A stretch of DNA of 64,000 nt. It comes from Pyricularia pennisetigena. Taxonomy: Eukaryota; Ascomycota; Sordariomycetes; Magnaporthales; Pyriculariaceae. This document shows, one piece after another, positions 1-13,600 of the stretch (position 1 is the first letter of the stretch; each line of letters starts with the position of its first letter). The notes under the pieces were generated by a model. That model saw only the letters and a program-made list of their open reading frames with translations. It was not told where the DNA came from and made no database searches. Position numbers and translations under genes: made by a program. The DNA lies in contig NW_021940918.1 of NCBI RefSeq assembly GCF_004337985.1, positions 992,001 through 1,056,000 on the forward strand. Reading direction: 5' to 3'.

Positions 1-1053
1 TGCGACGGCGGAGTTGCGCAATGAATTGAACGTTAGGTCGGGCTGGGCTGGCCTGATGGCGATTCAAATTCGCGAGGCTACACAAAAAAGTTCCAGGCAC
101 GGTGGCTTTTGCCGCGTCGTAAAGTCGATGCCCCCAGCAAAGGAAGTTAGCCTTATTTTGCACTGCGGGCCGCGACACGCTCAGTCGCGCCTGGACTTTG
201 CGATTTCTGATCTCTCCCATTACGAGCAGCTAAAGGTGGAGCACAGTCCGAGTTGCATATATTCTATGCGGGACGCACGGTATACATCGACCACCTCGCT
301 CTGCGCATACAAGGTCTGTCCTACCAGACGAGATTGAGGGATGGTACGACATTGGAGCTGGTCGTTGCCATATACTAATGAGATGAAAAGCTAATACATC
401 TAAACATCTAAAGAGAAGCCGTCAAAGAAACCTTGATGCAATGGATCACTTTGGGAGCTTACACATCTCCTACACCGACAGGATTATCCTGGACTGGGGC
501 GACTTGGGACAATGAATGATGCATTTGATTCCCAGAAGACCACCTAAAGGCATGCTAGCTTTTACAATGGCATAAGTTTTCCTGACTCGAAGCAAAGAAA
601 AGCTCTCAGTTATCGTCAGCCCCATGGAAAACTTGCCTGCTTGCCTACATATCTCGGTACCTAGGTTTTTTTGGTGTTTTTTTTTTGTAATGCTCCCAGG
701 AAGAGTGGAGTCGTACGTGACATGCGCATGGCTAGAGAGATCGGATAGGGAATGGATGTACATGTACCATTATGGGTTATAATGCCGTCAATTTACGGAG
801 TGAGGCCCCAAGCGGGCAGATGAGGCGCACAGAAACTCCCCTCCCCCGCTCCTGCAAATAGCTTTTGCTACATCCAAAATACCCCTTACCTACCCCTCCA
901 TCGTCACTCATCTCTCCTTAGACATCCGCGATCGTTAGTCCTTATTTTTTTGTTACTTTTCCCCATCCGTCAATCCACAAAAAAGAGGTTTTCGGTTGAG
1001 ACTTCATATTTACCAACTTCCGAAGGTCTCTTTGAGACCACCCAATAAGCAAG
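1..1053. other. Intergenic stretch upstream of the PA2G4-like gene
   Basis: No gene is supported here. The short open frames have no recognisable domain. The last 200 bases are pyrimidine-rich with C/T stretches around 870-930, as is usual in ascomycete promoters and leaders just before an ATG. One copy of the octamer TACGGAGT lies near 794. Confidence 0.6.
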
Positions 1054-2743
1054 ATGGCGTCTGAGGACAAGGAAATGGGTTAGCAAAAAAACACCCCTAA
1101 ATTTTTACTGCCTCTCTACCTGGTACCACCCATACATTAAGTACCCCGGGCCCGCGTGCCTCGCGTCTGCGCCCCAAAGCAGAAGCTCCCAGCCAACATA
1201 ATGACATCGTCTCCATCAGCCATGCTCTGCTGCTAACAGCTGTCTCACCAGACTACACCCTCAACAACCCCGATACCCTTACCAAGTACAAGACCGCTGC
1301 CCAGATCTCCGAGAAGGTCCTCAAGGATGTCGCTGCTCTCTGCGTCGCTGGCGCCAAGATTGTCGAGATCTGCGAGAAGGGAGACCAGCTGATCGAGGAG
1401 GAGGTTGCCAAAGTGTACAGGGGAAAGAAGATCACCAAGGGTAAGCTCAGCGTCCCGATGCGTACCGTCGCGACCCTAGGGCGTCCTTACTGGATTCTCT
1501 CAGGATTCGTGGCAGCCAATACCCAGGGTGTGCACGGGCTGAAAGATGCGCAAAGCTAAACACTCGTAACGCGCATAGGCTTCTCGCACCCCACGACCGT
1601 TTCGCCCAGCTCCTATGTGACACCTTACACCCCCCTCAAGACCGACGAGGCAGAGGCCGCCACGGAGCTCCAGGCGGGCGAGGCCGTCAAGATCCAGCTT
1701 GGCGCCCAGATCGACGGATTCGGTTCGATTGTGTGCGATACCATCCTCGTGCCCAAGGAAGGCGGTGAGGATGTCGTAACCGGCCGCGACGCCGACCTGA
1801 TGCTGGCGAACTACTATGCCAACGAGCTACTCCTGCGCCTGATGGTCCCCCCTGGACTGCTTGCCCAGGGCACCGACGAGGAGAAGGCCAAGGCGGCTGC
1901 CGCAAAGCCGTACACCCAGACCAAGATCACCAGCCTGCTGGAGAAGGTCACCAAGGCGTACGATGTTAACCTTGTGGAGAGCACTACCTCTTGGCTCTTT
2001 GGCCGGAATGAGATCGAGGGCTCAAAGAAGATTGTCATCGCCCCTGGCGAGGGAGCCAAGGGAGAGGGTGTCCCCGAGGTTGGTGAGGTCTGGGGTGTTG
2101 AGATGGGCGTCAGCTTGGGAACCGGTAAAGTGAAGCAGCTGGATCAGAGAGCCACCCTGCACCGCCGTACCACCACTACCTACGGCCTGAAGCGCCCGAC
2201 GTCGAGGAAGGTTCTTTCGGAGGTGCAGAAGAAGTTCGGCACGTTCCCCTTCAGCTTGAGGCAGCTTGAGGATGAACGTGACGCAAAGTCAGGTGTCGTC
2301 GAGTGCGTGCGTGGCAACGTCTTCCGCCAGTACGAACTTGTTGGCGACAAAGATGGCGCAGCAGTCGCCAGGCTGTTGACCACTCTTGGTAAGTTTTCTC
2401 TTTCACCTCTCGCTATGCTTATGTGGCTCCCATACTTTTTTCATTTTTATTTTATATTTTCTGTTTGAGCATTCCCTCTTAGTTCAAGGTCTTTGATCCA
2501 TGCTAACCGTGATGTATTAAAGCCATCACCAAGAACGGCATCACCAAGCTGGGAGCTGCCCCGCCCCTGGACGTGAGCAAGTACCAGACAGACAAGAAAA
2601 TCGAGGACGAGGAGGTTCTCAAGATCTTGGAGCAGCCTTTGTCGCGTAACACCGGCAACAAGAAGAAGAAGCCAAAGAAGAAGACCAAGAAGCCTGCGGC
2701 TAAGAAGGAGGGAGAGGAGAGCGACGAGGAGAGCGACGAGTAG
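1054..2743 (+). CDS. PA2G4/EBP1-like protein (methionine aminopeptidase fold, M24 family)
   Basis: Four exons are joined: 1054-1078, 1252-1440, 1579-2388 and 2523-2743, giving 414 aa. All introns are GT-AG and the frame closes. The protein starts MASEDKEMDYTLNNPDTLTK, then has the segment AAQISEKVLKDVAALC typical of the proliferation-associated 2G4 / fission yeast Cdb4 group, and the SHPTTVSPSSYVTPY segment near the start of exon 3. The length fits the family (about 380-400 aa). The last 35 residues are a lysine-rich run (NKKKKPKKKTKK) followed by an acidic tail ESDEESDE. In animal EBP1 the basic C-terminus binds RNA and nucleoli. Family members keep the pita-bread fold but are not known as active aminopeptidases. 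The likely role is in ribosome biogenesis, translation or growth control (inferred). The ATG is the first in a pyrimidine-rich leader. It is the left-most gene and is followed on the same strand by the Rco1-like gene. Confidence 0.9.
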
Positions 2744-4149
2744 ACGGGAGATACGAGATGAGTGATCCATCTGCGTACCGTCTGCCACTTTCGTCATAGC
2801 TGCAAAGGAAGGGACTTTGTTGTATGTACATTTCGGAATCTCTACCACAGAGCTGAGGCCGCAATCTGGTAGGGATTTTAATCAAAGTCGGGCGGCAGAA
2901 AAAAATAATAAAAAATGAAACAATCAAAGCAAAAAGAAAGAATGAAATGCAGTGAAAATGAGAACTCCCAGGAGGGAGTTGTGCGTCCTAGAACTTCGAG
3001 CTTCGAGTTAACTTGTTTTAGTCAACCGAAGATCTATAGCCCATGGATATTGCTTGAGGACAGCATGATGCACCGCATCCTTTGGTTTTGCACCTTGCGG
3101 TGGATTTGCTTACCCCTCTGTCGCGATGCACCACATCATTCAGTTGAGTCTTGGACAACGTGACTAACGGCGAGTGTAGCTCATGGGTGGGGAAGGACTG
3201 GAAGCGAGACCACGAGGCACACAACTCAAACCAGCCAGACTGCCCGAGAAGAATGGTCAGAGGTGACCAGGCAGAAATTCATCGTATCATATGCAAGCCA
3301 AGCAGGTCAAAGGTAGGTAGATAGGTTTAGCAGATGGACGGGGCTGCCTTTCAGCACCAAGTCTGAGCGATGATGCTGCCTTCCATTGTCAGCAACAGCC
3401 CCTGAACGATTCAGGGTCCTCTTTCGTTCTTGTCAGGTCTGTCTTCTGTCAGAATGCAATGAAACGATCGCGGTAATACTTAGACTAAGGTAGACGAGGT
3501 AAAAGAGTCATCCAGTGAGTGTTTTCTGGTCGATATGATGGAGAATAATATAGAATTTGGAAGAACGTGTGTAATTGTAATCTGCGCTGAGCAAAAGGGA
3601 AAAGAATAAGATTAATGGGCGGTGCAGCAGCCAATTAGTGAGTGAAATGCATGGGGTTTGGTGGTTGCTGCTACTGTTAATGTGCTGTAGGTAGCACGGC
3701 CCTTCTGAGCGAGCCTCGTCTCCAGTCAGGCGCTTTTTCCTCCACGAATTCCATGCCCCCCTGGCTCCTGGGCGGCCGCCTCCATAATCATTTCGCGTCA
3801 ACCATTCGACTTTGCCCGTGCCTTGACCAACGCGCCCCCCGTCAAATCCCCCAAAACTGCCGGCACGGACTCGACGGATCCGAGAATTGAGATTCTAAAC
3901 AATAGAGTAAGCTGTTCCTGCTCCTTCAAACCTGGCGCAGAGATTAATTTGTTCTTGGTGCAGACGCGGCCGGACCCTTTTCTTATTTTTTTTTTTTTTT
4001 TAAAAAAAAAAGGGGACAAGGATTGGGGCCAAACTGCAACCCAAAAATCTGCTGGGCAGCCCTTAGGGGCGAGACACATGGGCGGCACCCGACAACCAAA
4101 AATCACTCTGCGACTGCGAAATTCCTCTGCCAACCAGGACGACGACACC
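2744..4149. other. Intergenic stretch with T16A10 tract
   Basis: It holds the 3' region of the PA2G4-like gene and the leader of the Rco1-like gene. An open frame from 3823 runs into the Rco1 frame, but it is low-complexity and includes the homopolymer block at 3986-4011 (16 T then 10 A). I treat it as leader rather than protein. No other gene is seen. Confidence 0.55.
3986..4011. repeat. T16A10 homopolymer junction
   Basis: Sixteen T are followed directly by ten A. The tract is self-complementary at its centre and lies about 140 bases before the Rco1-like ATG. A second block of the same form (T20A12) lies at 9024-9055, beyond the stop of the same gene. Confidence 0.85.
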
Positions 4150-7100
4150 ATGGCGCCGCCCTCGAGCGCTCGGACGACGCGGTCTCGCGCGAGCCCGGCG
4201 GCCAACGTGGCCGCCGACGCGAAATCGAGCGGAGTGCAAAAGAAATCCTTCATGGAGCGGTGGTTGGAGCCGCAGGTGCAGAGCAAGGCCAGCTTCCAAG
4301 AGGCAGGACTCATACGGCAGGGGGTTCTGGAGAACATGGCTCCGCTGGGGACGCTGCCAAAGGCGGCCGTCACGCGAGCGGCTGCGGCCGAGGGGAAGGT
4401 TCAGGAGCAGCAGCCGCAGCAGCCGACTCCCACGTCGGGTCGGAGGATAACCATCAAGTTCAACAAGCGGCCGACATCTGAGCCAAAGACGCCAAAGGCC
4501 GCCTCGACTTCGCCGAAGGAATCCACCGATGCCGTTGAGACGGCGTCCGAGACAGAAGGTGCAAAGGAAGGCGATAACGGGTGGCGGAATGGTGAGCCAG
4601 ATGCTGAGGCAGAAGTGAATGGGGTCGAGAGCGCTACGGATTCTAAATCTACGACCCCACGCCCAGTCGCTCGTCAATTGCTTTCTTGTTCATCACCGAC
4701 GCAAAACGAGGAGAGTTCCCACGAGTCAACTGCGACGGAAGCGCCGTTGACGAGGTCCAAATTTAGCATGCGCAAGAGCTTTACCTCACCCGCAAAAAGC
4801 AGCGGGGGCCCCTCACAATCACCTCACCTGCACACCGGCAACTCAACGGTACCTACTTATTCCGCACTGGACTCCAGCGCTGGACGCAGTGTTGTTTCAA
4901 AGACGCCAACCTCTGCTGCTGCTGCCGCCGCCGCCATGCCTACAGAAAGTCGCATGGTCGCTACCCGCGCCCGCGAGGTCGTCAACATTGCAGTCAAAGA
5001 GGCTCTCGTGCACCAAGACTACTTGTCGGCGTGGACCATACGCCATCTTTTCGATGAAAATGCCGGGGATCCGCGGGTGATGGATATGTTTGACCAGGTT
5101 TTCAGGCAAACCGCGGCCGAAGATGTGCTGATTGAATTTGTGCACATGATCAGCAAAAAGAAGCGGGAAGGCCACAAGACAAAGCAGTACAGCACAATGA
5201 TGCCCTCTGATGGACAATCATTATCGAACCCGCCAAAGCCGGCTCCATACAGGGATTTGGTCAAGCCCGACGTGTTGAGGATCGTCAAAAAGGCCGCAGA
5301 GCGACCTCGTTCGACAGCACAAGAGACAGAGCCCCAAGGCAAATCCGGGCAAGATGCAGATAGCCACAAGGATAAAAAACAGAAAACTGGAGGCCGAGAC
5401 ATTAAGCTCAAGACTCCATCGGGCACAAGGGCCCGAGTGACAGCTACAGGTTCGCCACAGAGGAGCGGGAAAATGTCGAAGACACCAAGCAAGACTCCCA
5501 GGTCACACAAGCGATCACTCTCAAATGACAGCATATCGTCTTTATCTTCAGCACCGTCGGATCTGGATGAAGTGATTGGGGACGTTTTCGAGGCTGCGGA
5601 AGAGCAGGCGACAGTTTCATCTCCAACGGTGCAGGTCAAGCGAAAGGGTCGAAACCAAGGGCGGCATTCGACGGCAGGAGCGGCAGCAAAAACAGAGCCC
5701 GAACTACAGAAAGGAGAAGAAGCACAGGGAACTGACGAGACTGCAGCGACAACTGGATCCGGCAGCGCCAGTGCTGACGATTTTGGCGGTGCGGCTACTC
5801 CGGCTCCTTCTGCTGCTCCTCCTGTGGCTGGGAGGGCGCGTGCCGAGAGTGCCAGGTCCAGCAGCAAAACACGGGCGGTGGCGAGTCAACCAATCACAAC
5901 GGGCCGACGCAAATCGAGAAGGACCGGGAATGCATCGCCCACCAGTACACCCACCCCCCAAGTCTCAGGCCAGAATCCTCCACCCCTTTCTTCCAATAAT
6001 ACCAACAACAACAATTCCTTGGGCGAAGCTGTTGCTGCTGGGCTCACAGAATCCCGCATGTCTGTCTCAAAGCCAAATGCCGCAAAGGACAACACTTTGT
6101 CGTCTGCAACTCGGAAAACGACCAGGCAAAGCACCGCCAACAGCAGCAGCAGCAACAACGGCAACAACAACAACAACAACAACAACAATAATTCTAATTC
6201 TAGCAAGGCGTCGTCACCTGCGCCACCCCCATCCCAAACCAAGTTTGCCAGCAAAATCGGCGCCTTGGATGAGGATGATCCCAAGACAAAGCTCCGCAGG
6301 GACGCCAAGCTTCGCACCGACGCCTTTATTACCATTACCGAAAGCTTTACCCGGGGTCTTGACGGCCCAAGGTCGGACGGCCCAGCGCAAGAGCAAGAGA
6401 CGGCATCTGTTGAGCTCCCGGAACCCGAGCCCGAGCCCGAGCCGGAACCTGAGCTGCCCGAACAGGAGCCGCTAAGGGCTGACGGTGACGCCGACGCGAG
6501 CGCCGGCTTGTCTACTCCAACAGGTGCCCTGAAGTTACGTCGGCCGCGGGCGGCGCATTCCTCGCTCCGCAGCACTAGATCCACTCGCAAGCGAACGCAC
6601 GACGACATTGAAGACGAGCCCTCGCCTTCATCGGCCGTCTTCCCGTCATCTGTAAATCCGCCCGCTTCGTCTTCTGCAGTCAACTCACGTGCCAGCACCC
6701 CGGTCCCGCGACCTGCGAAGAAGGCAAAGACTGGCCTTCGCGTGAAAACCTCGTGGGTTTCCCTTTCTGTTCTGTTTTTGCTCTTTGGCCATGCATTGAC
6801 TCATGGCTATTCCCCCCCGGGCGATTTGCTCCTACTCACAAACACGCACAACTCAAATTTGCTGACAGCTGCCATCACAGGCCTATGAAGAAGAAGTTAG
6901 GCCCGTCAGCCGGAGTGCCTCGGGTCACCGGAGATCGTGGTAGCCCGGTCGCAAATGGCGCACCCAGCTCCTTGGTAAGCAGATATGACACGAATTTCTT
7001 TGCTTGCTCACTTGTTTTACCTGTTACCTTGCTTTTTTTTTTTTTTAGTTGTTGAAAGTCCCAAGTGTTTTTTTCTTTCTTTCTTTGTTGTCCTCAAAAG

Positions 7101-8761
7101 TGTGACCTCAAGGGCAGACATCGTGACGCTGTCACTTCTTCTCCTGCCTTGTCGCCTCGATGCCAGGTAATTCTTTCGCCACCATTTCCAAACTAACTCG
7201 GCATTCTACGTGACTTAGGATGACAATGACGACTTCTGCTCCTCATGCAATGGCCAAGGTGAGCTGCTCTGCTGCGAGACGTGTCGACGGGCGTTCCACT
7301 TCAAGTGTGTAGATCCACCGCTCCAGCGGTTGAATTTACCCGACGAGTGGTTCTGCAACGTCTGCATCGCCAGGCATAAACCTGCCACAGTTGTCCATCA
7401 GACCGGAGCGTTTCGCTTCCTCATGACGGAGCTCAACGCCAAAAATTCGAGTGCTTTCCGGCTTCCCGCAGACGTCAGGACCTACTTCGTTGGTGTAGAT
7501 GAGGGTCCTGACGGCGAGTACGAGGAGGCCACACCGCCGGTCCCCAAGGCAGCCAAGAAGAAGACAGGCTACGAAGAACCACCCGACTTCTACCGCGTCC
7601 GGGACCAGGATGGAAAAGCAGTGGTCTGCCATGCCTGCGACAAGCCGTCCGACAACAAACGGACTATAATCCCATGCAGCATCTGCACTCTGAACTGGCA
7701 TCTCGACTGTCTGGATCCACCAATGCCCTATCCACCAGTGCTGCGTACTTGGAGATGTCCTGCACACATTGATGACCTGCTTATGAGGCTCCCGGGCACA
7801 TTGGCACCAGCTCACAAGCGCCGTCGCATCAAGGGTGCGTCCGCTTTTAGGCCTGCCTACAGCCGAGGCCTGCGGAACAATGGCTATATCGAGGTTGACG
7901 ACGGAGAATACGATGATGTACCGCCCCGTCCGGATCTCATTGGTGCCGACAGTCGGCTGCCCGCCCAGGGCGTTGTTCAAGATTTTGTTGATACGTAAGT
8001 ACTTCCTAGTCATGCCGTGTCTCTGTTGGGAAATTATAGACCTTGTTCCTCTCCTCAATGGCTGTTGGTTAGCTGACCACTCCCAAATTATCTTCAGTGT
8101 CAGGCGCAACGCTAGAATTGAACAGGAAAACAATTCCTACTATATCACCGCCTCCAAGGATCCCCAAGGCACCCGCGGCGCCTTGGAGATTCTTGCCGAC
8201 GCCTGCCCACAGCCAGCTGTCGACAAAGTGTCTGCTGACAAGACGGGTCTCTTGATCGCCGCGCTCGTCTCCGGCGCAGATAATGAGCTTCTGCAAAATG
8301 TTTCTCGTGATAGCATTGTGTCAATAGCTAGCGGAACTGGTTTGGCTAGCAAGGACAAGAGCGGCTTGAAAGCCATGCTGGCCGAGCTGGAGAAGTTGAC
8401 GGGCAACATCAGACATGTGTTGGCCGCGCGAGCATCCACCCCGGCGTCGCCAGTAGCAGCGAATGACGAGGCGCCCTCGTCCATGACAACGGGAGAGAGC
8501 CCACCGGCTACCATGCCTCAGCTTACCGAAGGGACCGAGAAGTCAACCCCCGAGGCCGAGGAGGACAACACAGTAGTCACGCCTATTACGGAGCTGGAAG
8601 AAACCAACAGCCCTATCAAGGAGTCGATAGGATGTGACGATGTTGTCATGACCGACGAGCCCATGGTAGCAGCCTCCGACGACAGCGAGCTCATCACTCC
8701 TGTCAAGTCTGTCCCTGCTCTCACTGCTACATCACGATCTGGGTCTCCTAGCAAGAAGTAG
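4150..8761 (+). CDS. Rco1-like PHD-finger protein (Rpd3S-type histone deacetylase complex subunit)
   Basis: Five exons: 4150-6752, 6881-6974, 7113-7166, 7219-7994 and 8098-8761, about 1396 aa. The third exon is small; its acceptor could also be at 7101 (four more residues, same frame). The first 900 residues are disordered and rich in Ser, Thr, Lys, poly-Asn/Gln (near 6166-6195) and Glu-Pro repeats (near 6420-6460). A canonical PHD finger starts near residue 924 (CSSCNGQGELLCCETC ... HFKC ... WFCNVC). A second PHD-like finger starts at residue 1054 (CHACDK ... CSICTLNWHLDC ... WRCPAH). Two PHD modules separated by about 85 residues are the signature of yeast Rco1 and fission yeast Cph1/Cph2, which recruit Rpd3/Clr6 and Eaf3 to transcribed chromatin to suppress cryptic initiation. 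I start at 4150 because it is the first ATG with sensible protein sequence. The C-terminus is acidic. The family call is good; the precise orthologue is inferred. Confidence 0.85.
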
Positions 8762-9023
8762 AAGCCTCATCTAGACGCACACAGCAATTATAGGAAATGG
8801 GCATGGCAGTATGGGGTTTCCTCCATCTTCACCGTGGATAAATCTATCTCTTATCGCAATAAGAACTCCTTGATCCTTTCAGTTGCTTGAGACGTCGTGG
8901 CCTGGAGACCAAGTTTTGTCACGCCAGACTTCCCCTAGAAGAGGAAGACGCCTAGCCAAGGGCACTTGGAGTCTGCCTAGATATCTATCTACCCTATCTG
9001 CCGTTTTGTTCGTCGCGCGGTTC

Positions 9024-9057
<34 letters not shown>

Positions 9058-10666
9058 AATTGAAAATATCTTTCCATGCACGAGGCCACCTATATCTTGC
9101 AGATACAAGGCATGGTTTGAGTTAGCTTCACTAGTCTTGTTGTTTCCCTTTGTCCGCATTGCATAGCTCTATACACATAGCGAACCTTCTATCTTTCTCG
9201 ACCTTGGCACCGATTTTCTCAATCCTAACCTTTCGAATGGTATATTAGCCGTCCCCCCGGATCTCTCTCACTATTTTTATCTTTACTTGTTTTTTTATTT
9301 TATTTTATTTTCTCTCTCTCTCTTTTTTTTCCCCCCAGTCGTCGTTTTGATGTTTCTCCGCCAAAGAAAGAAAGTAAAAAAAGGAGAAAAGGGCGTGACA
9401 AGGGAAATTAAGAGTTTGGGGACTGTGGACCATGGACCGTGGAAGGGGGGTTTTTTTTCCTTATTCTTCTTTTCCTGTCCAACAGAGAACTCACTCTATT
9501 TACCCAGGAGGTTTTTGTTTTGGGCCTCCCTGAGGAACTGAGGTCGAGGTGGAACAGGCAGGGTTTCTGTGAGACGGTATAGAGTAGTAGCGGCGGCGCC
9601 CGACACAGAGAATTGGAAGTGGATCACGAATTAAAAAAACTCCCATTCCAAACCCAAGCAAACAAGGGCGTTTCGTGGATGCGCGTCAGTATTGGGTTCT
9701 AGGTGATCAGTGACATCAGTCAGCGGGTATTTATCCACACTTGACTATGAAAGTTGCTCCAACAGAGACAAGATGGCGACATACATCAGCATCCAAAAAA
9801 AGGATGCTGACGCGTCAGAGTGATGGGGACGATGGCCACTCGTGAAGCCCAATACTCGGCGGTGGCAGGCTCGTAGGTCTAGCTTTGAATAGGGCGGGGG
9901 GCACAAAAACAAAAACGACTAAAAACGCCGAAACATCAGAGGCATTGAAAAACATTCAAGTCAAACACCAAGCGGCACCAAAAATAGAGCTCGGCTCGTT
10001 GACGATTTGAGCTGAACTTAATATGTGTTTAAACATTTCCATAGAGCGCCCAGCACTTGTAGATACATCCACTCACTCTATCATTTCCGTAACTTGTCGC
10101 CAGATAGGCGTCGTTCGATCTCTTTCACCCAACCTTGATCCTTAAATCACAAAGGCAACGATGTCGACAGCAGGACAAGCATCGCTGTAACAACTGGTCC
10201 AGAACAGAAACACAACTAGCAAAAAAGCAAACATATGATAAGCCCCCGTATTCCATCACCCTAGTTGTCCCCCTCCCTCCCTTGCTGCTTGACCGTATAA
10301 GTGCATAGATGTTTGTTTTGTACTCTGGTTATTTTTTTTGTCACCCATGCAGCTCTCTAAATATCTTAAAAATCAAGATAAAGAACGGAACTGAGTGCCT
10401 GCAGAAAAAAGAATCTCTACACATGTTGTACACCCAGAAGATAAAATGAAAAAGAAACAAAGAAAAGATTGAACTTGCGGCATTCCAGCTCGTCTTGCGA
10501 GCCGGCTGCAGCTAGAATCTTTACGCCCAAGAACGCCCTATCGATGCCTCATCAAAGCAGCTGGAGGTGGTCTCGAATCCCGCGCCTTCTGCCGATCCGG
10601 TCGAGGCCAGCTACGTAGTTGTATGCGTATTCTTCAAAATTCCCAAGACGTCGACCATCATCGCTG
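8762..10666. other. Intergenic stretch between convergent genes; T20A12 tract
   Basis: It contains the 3' ends of the Rco1-like gene (plus) and the Puf gene (minus). The frames inside are short and low-complexity. Notable simple sequence: T20 then A12 at 9024-9055, and a (TC)n/T-rich stretch near 9285-9335. No RNA gene is recognised. Confidence 0.6.
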
Positions 10667-13600
10667 CTATATAACATGACGAGCAGGCTTGTCAGTCTTT
10701 TGGTTCCGTTGCTCATTGCAAACGATCATGGGTCAAGTTCTGTGGGCTTACACGTCCGCGCCTTGCGTTGTTGACCTGACCCTGTTGCATGTAGGTCACA
10801 TTTGGCACGCCTCCGTATGCAAACCCGTCCGGCATCGCCCCGGCAGCAGCGGGCATCCCAAAGCCAGGTGGGCCACCAAATGGCACTTGACCCATTTGGC
10901 CGCCTGGCATCGCCATGGGAGCACTGGGCGGCTGGATAGGGCTGCCGTTGGCCAGACCTTGGCCGCGGAACTGGTCCATCGAGGAAGCAGGGTTGGGGAA
11001 CCCTGGATAGCCTGCCTGCATAGAAGGGAAATAGCTACCCATAGGTGGAGTGGCCCGGGACAACAGGTTCTGCTGGTATTGCAACTGCTGCAGGTTCACG
11101 GCGCCACCCATCGGTCCATTGGCTCCAGGGAACATCTGGGACTGCGCTCCGTATGCAGGGAACTGCTGCGGAAGGTTCGGCTCAACACTGTCGCTCCTGG
11201 CCATGCCAAAGCCTGCCTCGAAGCCCTGTGCACCAGGAGTCGAGTTTAGCGGGTTGAAGAACTGGCTTGATCCGCCATATTGGGGCGGAGTTTGGGTCTG
11301 TTGAGCTTGCTGCTGGGGCTGGGTTTGTGCCGGCGACTGTTGTTTCTGTTGGGCCTGGGACTGAGACTGCTGCTGCTGTTGCTCACGGTGGTGCGAGTTC
11401 ATGCTAGCCTGCCTAGAGCCGGGACGTGGACGGTCGTTGTTTGAGCTGTGATCCCGTGAAACCCCTCCATTGCGAGTAGACAGGCCAACCTCATCCATAA
11501 GACGCTTGTAGCCCTGCGAAGGCTGCGCTTTGATTCGAACAAGGACGTTCTTGACATTCTCAACGACCTGATTCCGGATGTTCTCATCAAAGAACGGGGT
11601 GGTGAGGACCTTGAAAATCAAGGTAGCGCCGCAAGCATGATCCGAGAGGATGGCTTCCAAGACCTGATCGTTCTTTGTGAAGAAGAGCGCTTTGAGGATT
11701 GTGTCCCTAGCGTCGGCTTCAGTCTTCTGGTTGATAACCTTGAGAACTGTGAGATATGCAACCTTGTGCGTGCAAAGGTGGACGAGGTAGGGGATCAGCT
11801 GCGGTGAGAGAACAGTGCGCCGCTGAGGGAACGTGCATGTATCCAGGAACCACGTCAGGAGCAGAGCCCCGTTAGCGTTGGTGGCCAACTGCACGCTGTG
11901 AAGGGCGATCGTGGCCGCCAACATTCGTTGCTGATCTTTAGTCGCGTGATGGCTTTCCAGACAAGCCCGCATGGCGCGAGCACCGTACCGGCCCTGCGAG
12001 ATCTCCCACATCTTGCTGAGCATAGTCTCGAAGATGAAGTCGTTGTACGGGGCTCCAAACTTAAGGCATCCCTGTAGAACGTAGTTTCCATACTGATCCA
12101 AAAAGAGCGGCACTGTGTAAGGTCGAAGGTGGTCCACAATCATCATCATCTGTTTCGGTGTCTTACACACGTCGATGATCTTCTGTGCGGCCCAGGTGCC
12201 ATTTTTGTGTACACCAATCTCGGCCATATGGGGTGCAATCTCACCGAGCATGGCGTCTCGCAGCTCATCGTTGCAGTGCTCGAACAGTTTCTGGACAACC
12301 GTATTACCAAGATAGTCCGATGACAACTCGGCAATCTCAGGTAGCATGTCGACAGCAATGCTCTCAATCTCGGCGCTCGACAAGCTCTGGTTGTCAATTC
12401 TCTTGCGGATATCACGCAGCTTGGGTGCGTCGTGGACACGGGTGTGGCCAGGCTCCTTGATCGGAGGGATCTCGTCGGCGAAGTTGGTGAACTGGGTAGC
12501 TCGCTGCACGCTGTGCGAGATGCGGAACGTGTCTTCATCAGTAGCACCGAACTGCTGTACAATCGCTGCGATATCAGAGGCCATCTCGCGCAGAGGTGGC
12601 ACCGTCGGAGTCACGTTCCCAGGTTGCGGTGCAGAAGAGTCACTACCGGCACCACCTGCCTTTCCGGCCTGTGCCCCGTCTTGTCCCTTGGCGAACGGGT
12701 CGGGGCTCGGGGAAGGGAATGCGCCGTCATGGCCGGGAGTGTTGGAAGCCGAAGGGGGCTTGGCAAAGTTGATGCGGATGGGGCCTGCTCCAGGGAATAT
12801 CTCTTTGCCGTTCATACCGGACTTGGCCGAGATTGCGCTGTCGACACGCTCAAAGTTCACGAAGCCACAGTTCTTGTGGGTAAGGACTCTGGCAGACAGA
12901 ATTGGTCCGTATGATTTGAACATCTCAGTCAGTGTCGACGTCGTCGTAGAAGTAGGGATGCTACCAAGCCATAGAGCACTCGTAGGACCCTCAAGACCCT
13001 GCTCTTCCACGCCGAGAAGGCCATTGTTTGTGCTGCTAGACCTTCCCAGAGTGAGTGCAGCAACGGCTTGTGGCAGATCGTCAAAGTCCTTGTCGTCGGT
13101 CAGCCTGATGTCTGCGGCGCTCATAGCATTATCAAGGCGCGATGGGGTCGGATAGAAGCCCCTCATAATCCGTGATGGAGCATCCAGGACACCTGCAGTT
13201 CTAGCACGAGGCCGCGAGACGGCAGCCTGGCTTGCAAACGCCTGCTGCACAGCAAGGTTGTGGTTGTGAATCGCAGCGTTGGTCGCCGCAAGCTGATCTT
13301 GGAGCTGGGCAGCAACCAGGCGAGCCTCATATGCCGCAAGCTCTTCGGGGTCAAAGTCATCCTCCTCCTCGTCTGCATATTTATCCTTGTTGTTGACGGA
13401 GTAAGATCGGAATCGGTTTGCCTGCTTTGTGAAGTCTGCCAAGGTTGGGATGTACGGCGTGGCAAGCTGTGCCCTAGAAGGCTGCGGTGTGGTCTCTGCC
13501 AGACCTAGATAATCGAGGGTACGCATGTGGACGTCATTCTCACCTGCACCACCTGCAGAAAAGGCGGATTGGGCAGGCGAATCTGGGCCGTTGGAACCAA

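Noticed and set aside
3823..4149. N-terminal extension of the Rco1-like frame
   Set aside because: It includes a T16A10 tract read as Phe/Lys runs and has no ATG in good context. The ATG at 4150 gives a sensible start.
5019..6698. Minus-strand frames of 282 and 270 codons opposite the Rco1-like gene
   Set aside because: They are Ser/Leu-rich reverse readings of the disordered poly-Asn/Glu region of the real gene.
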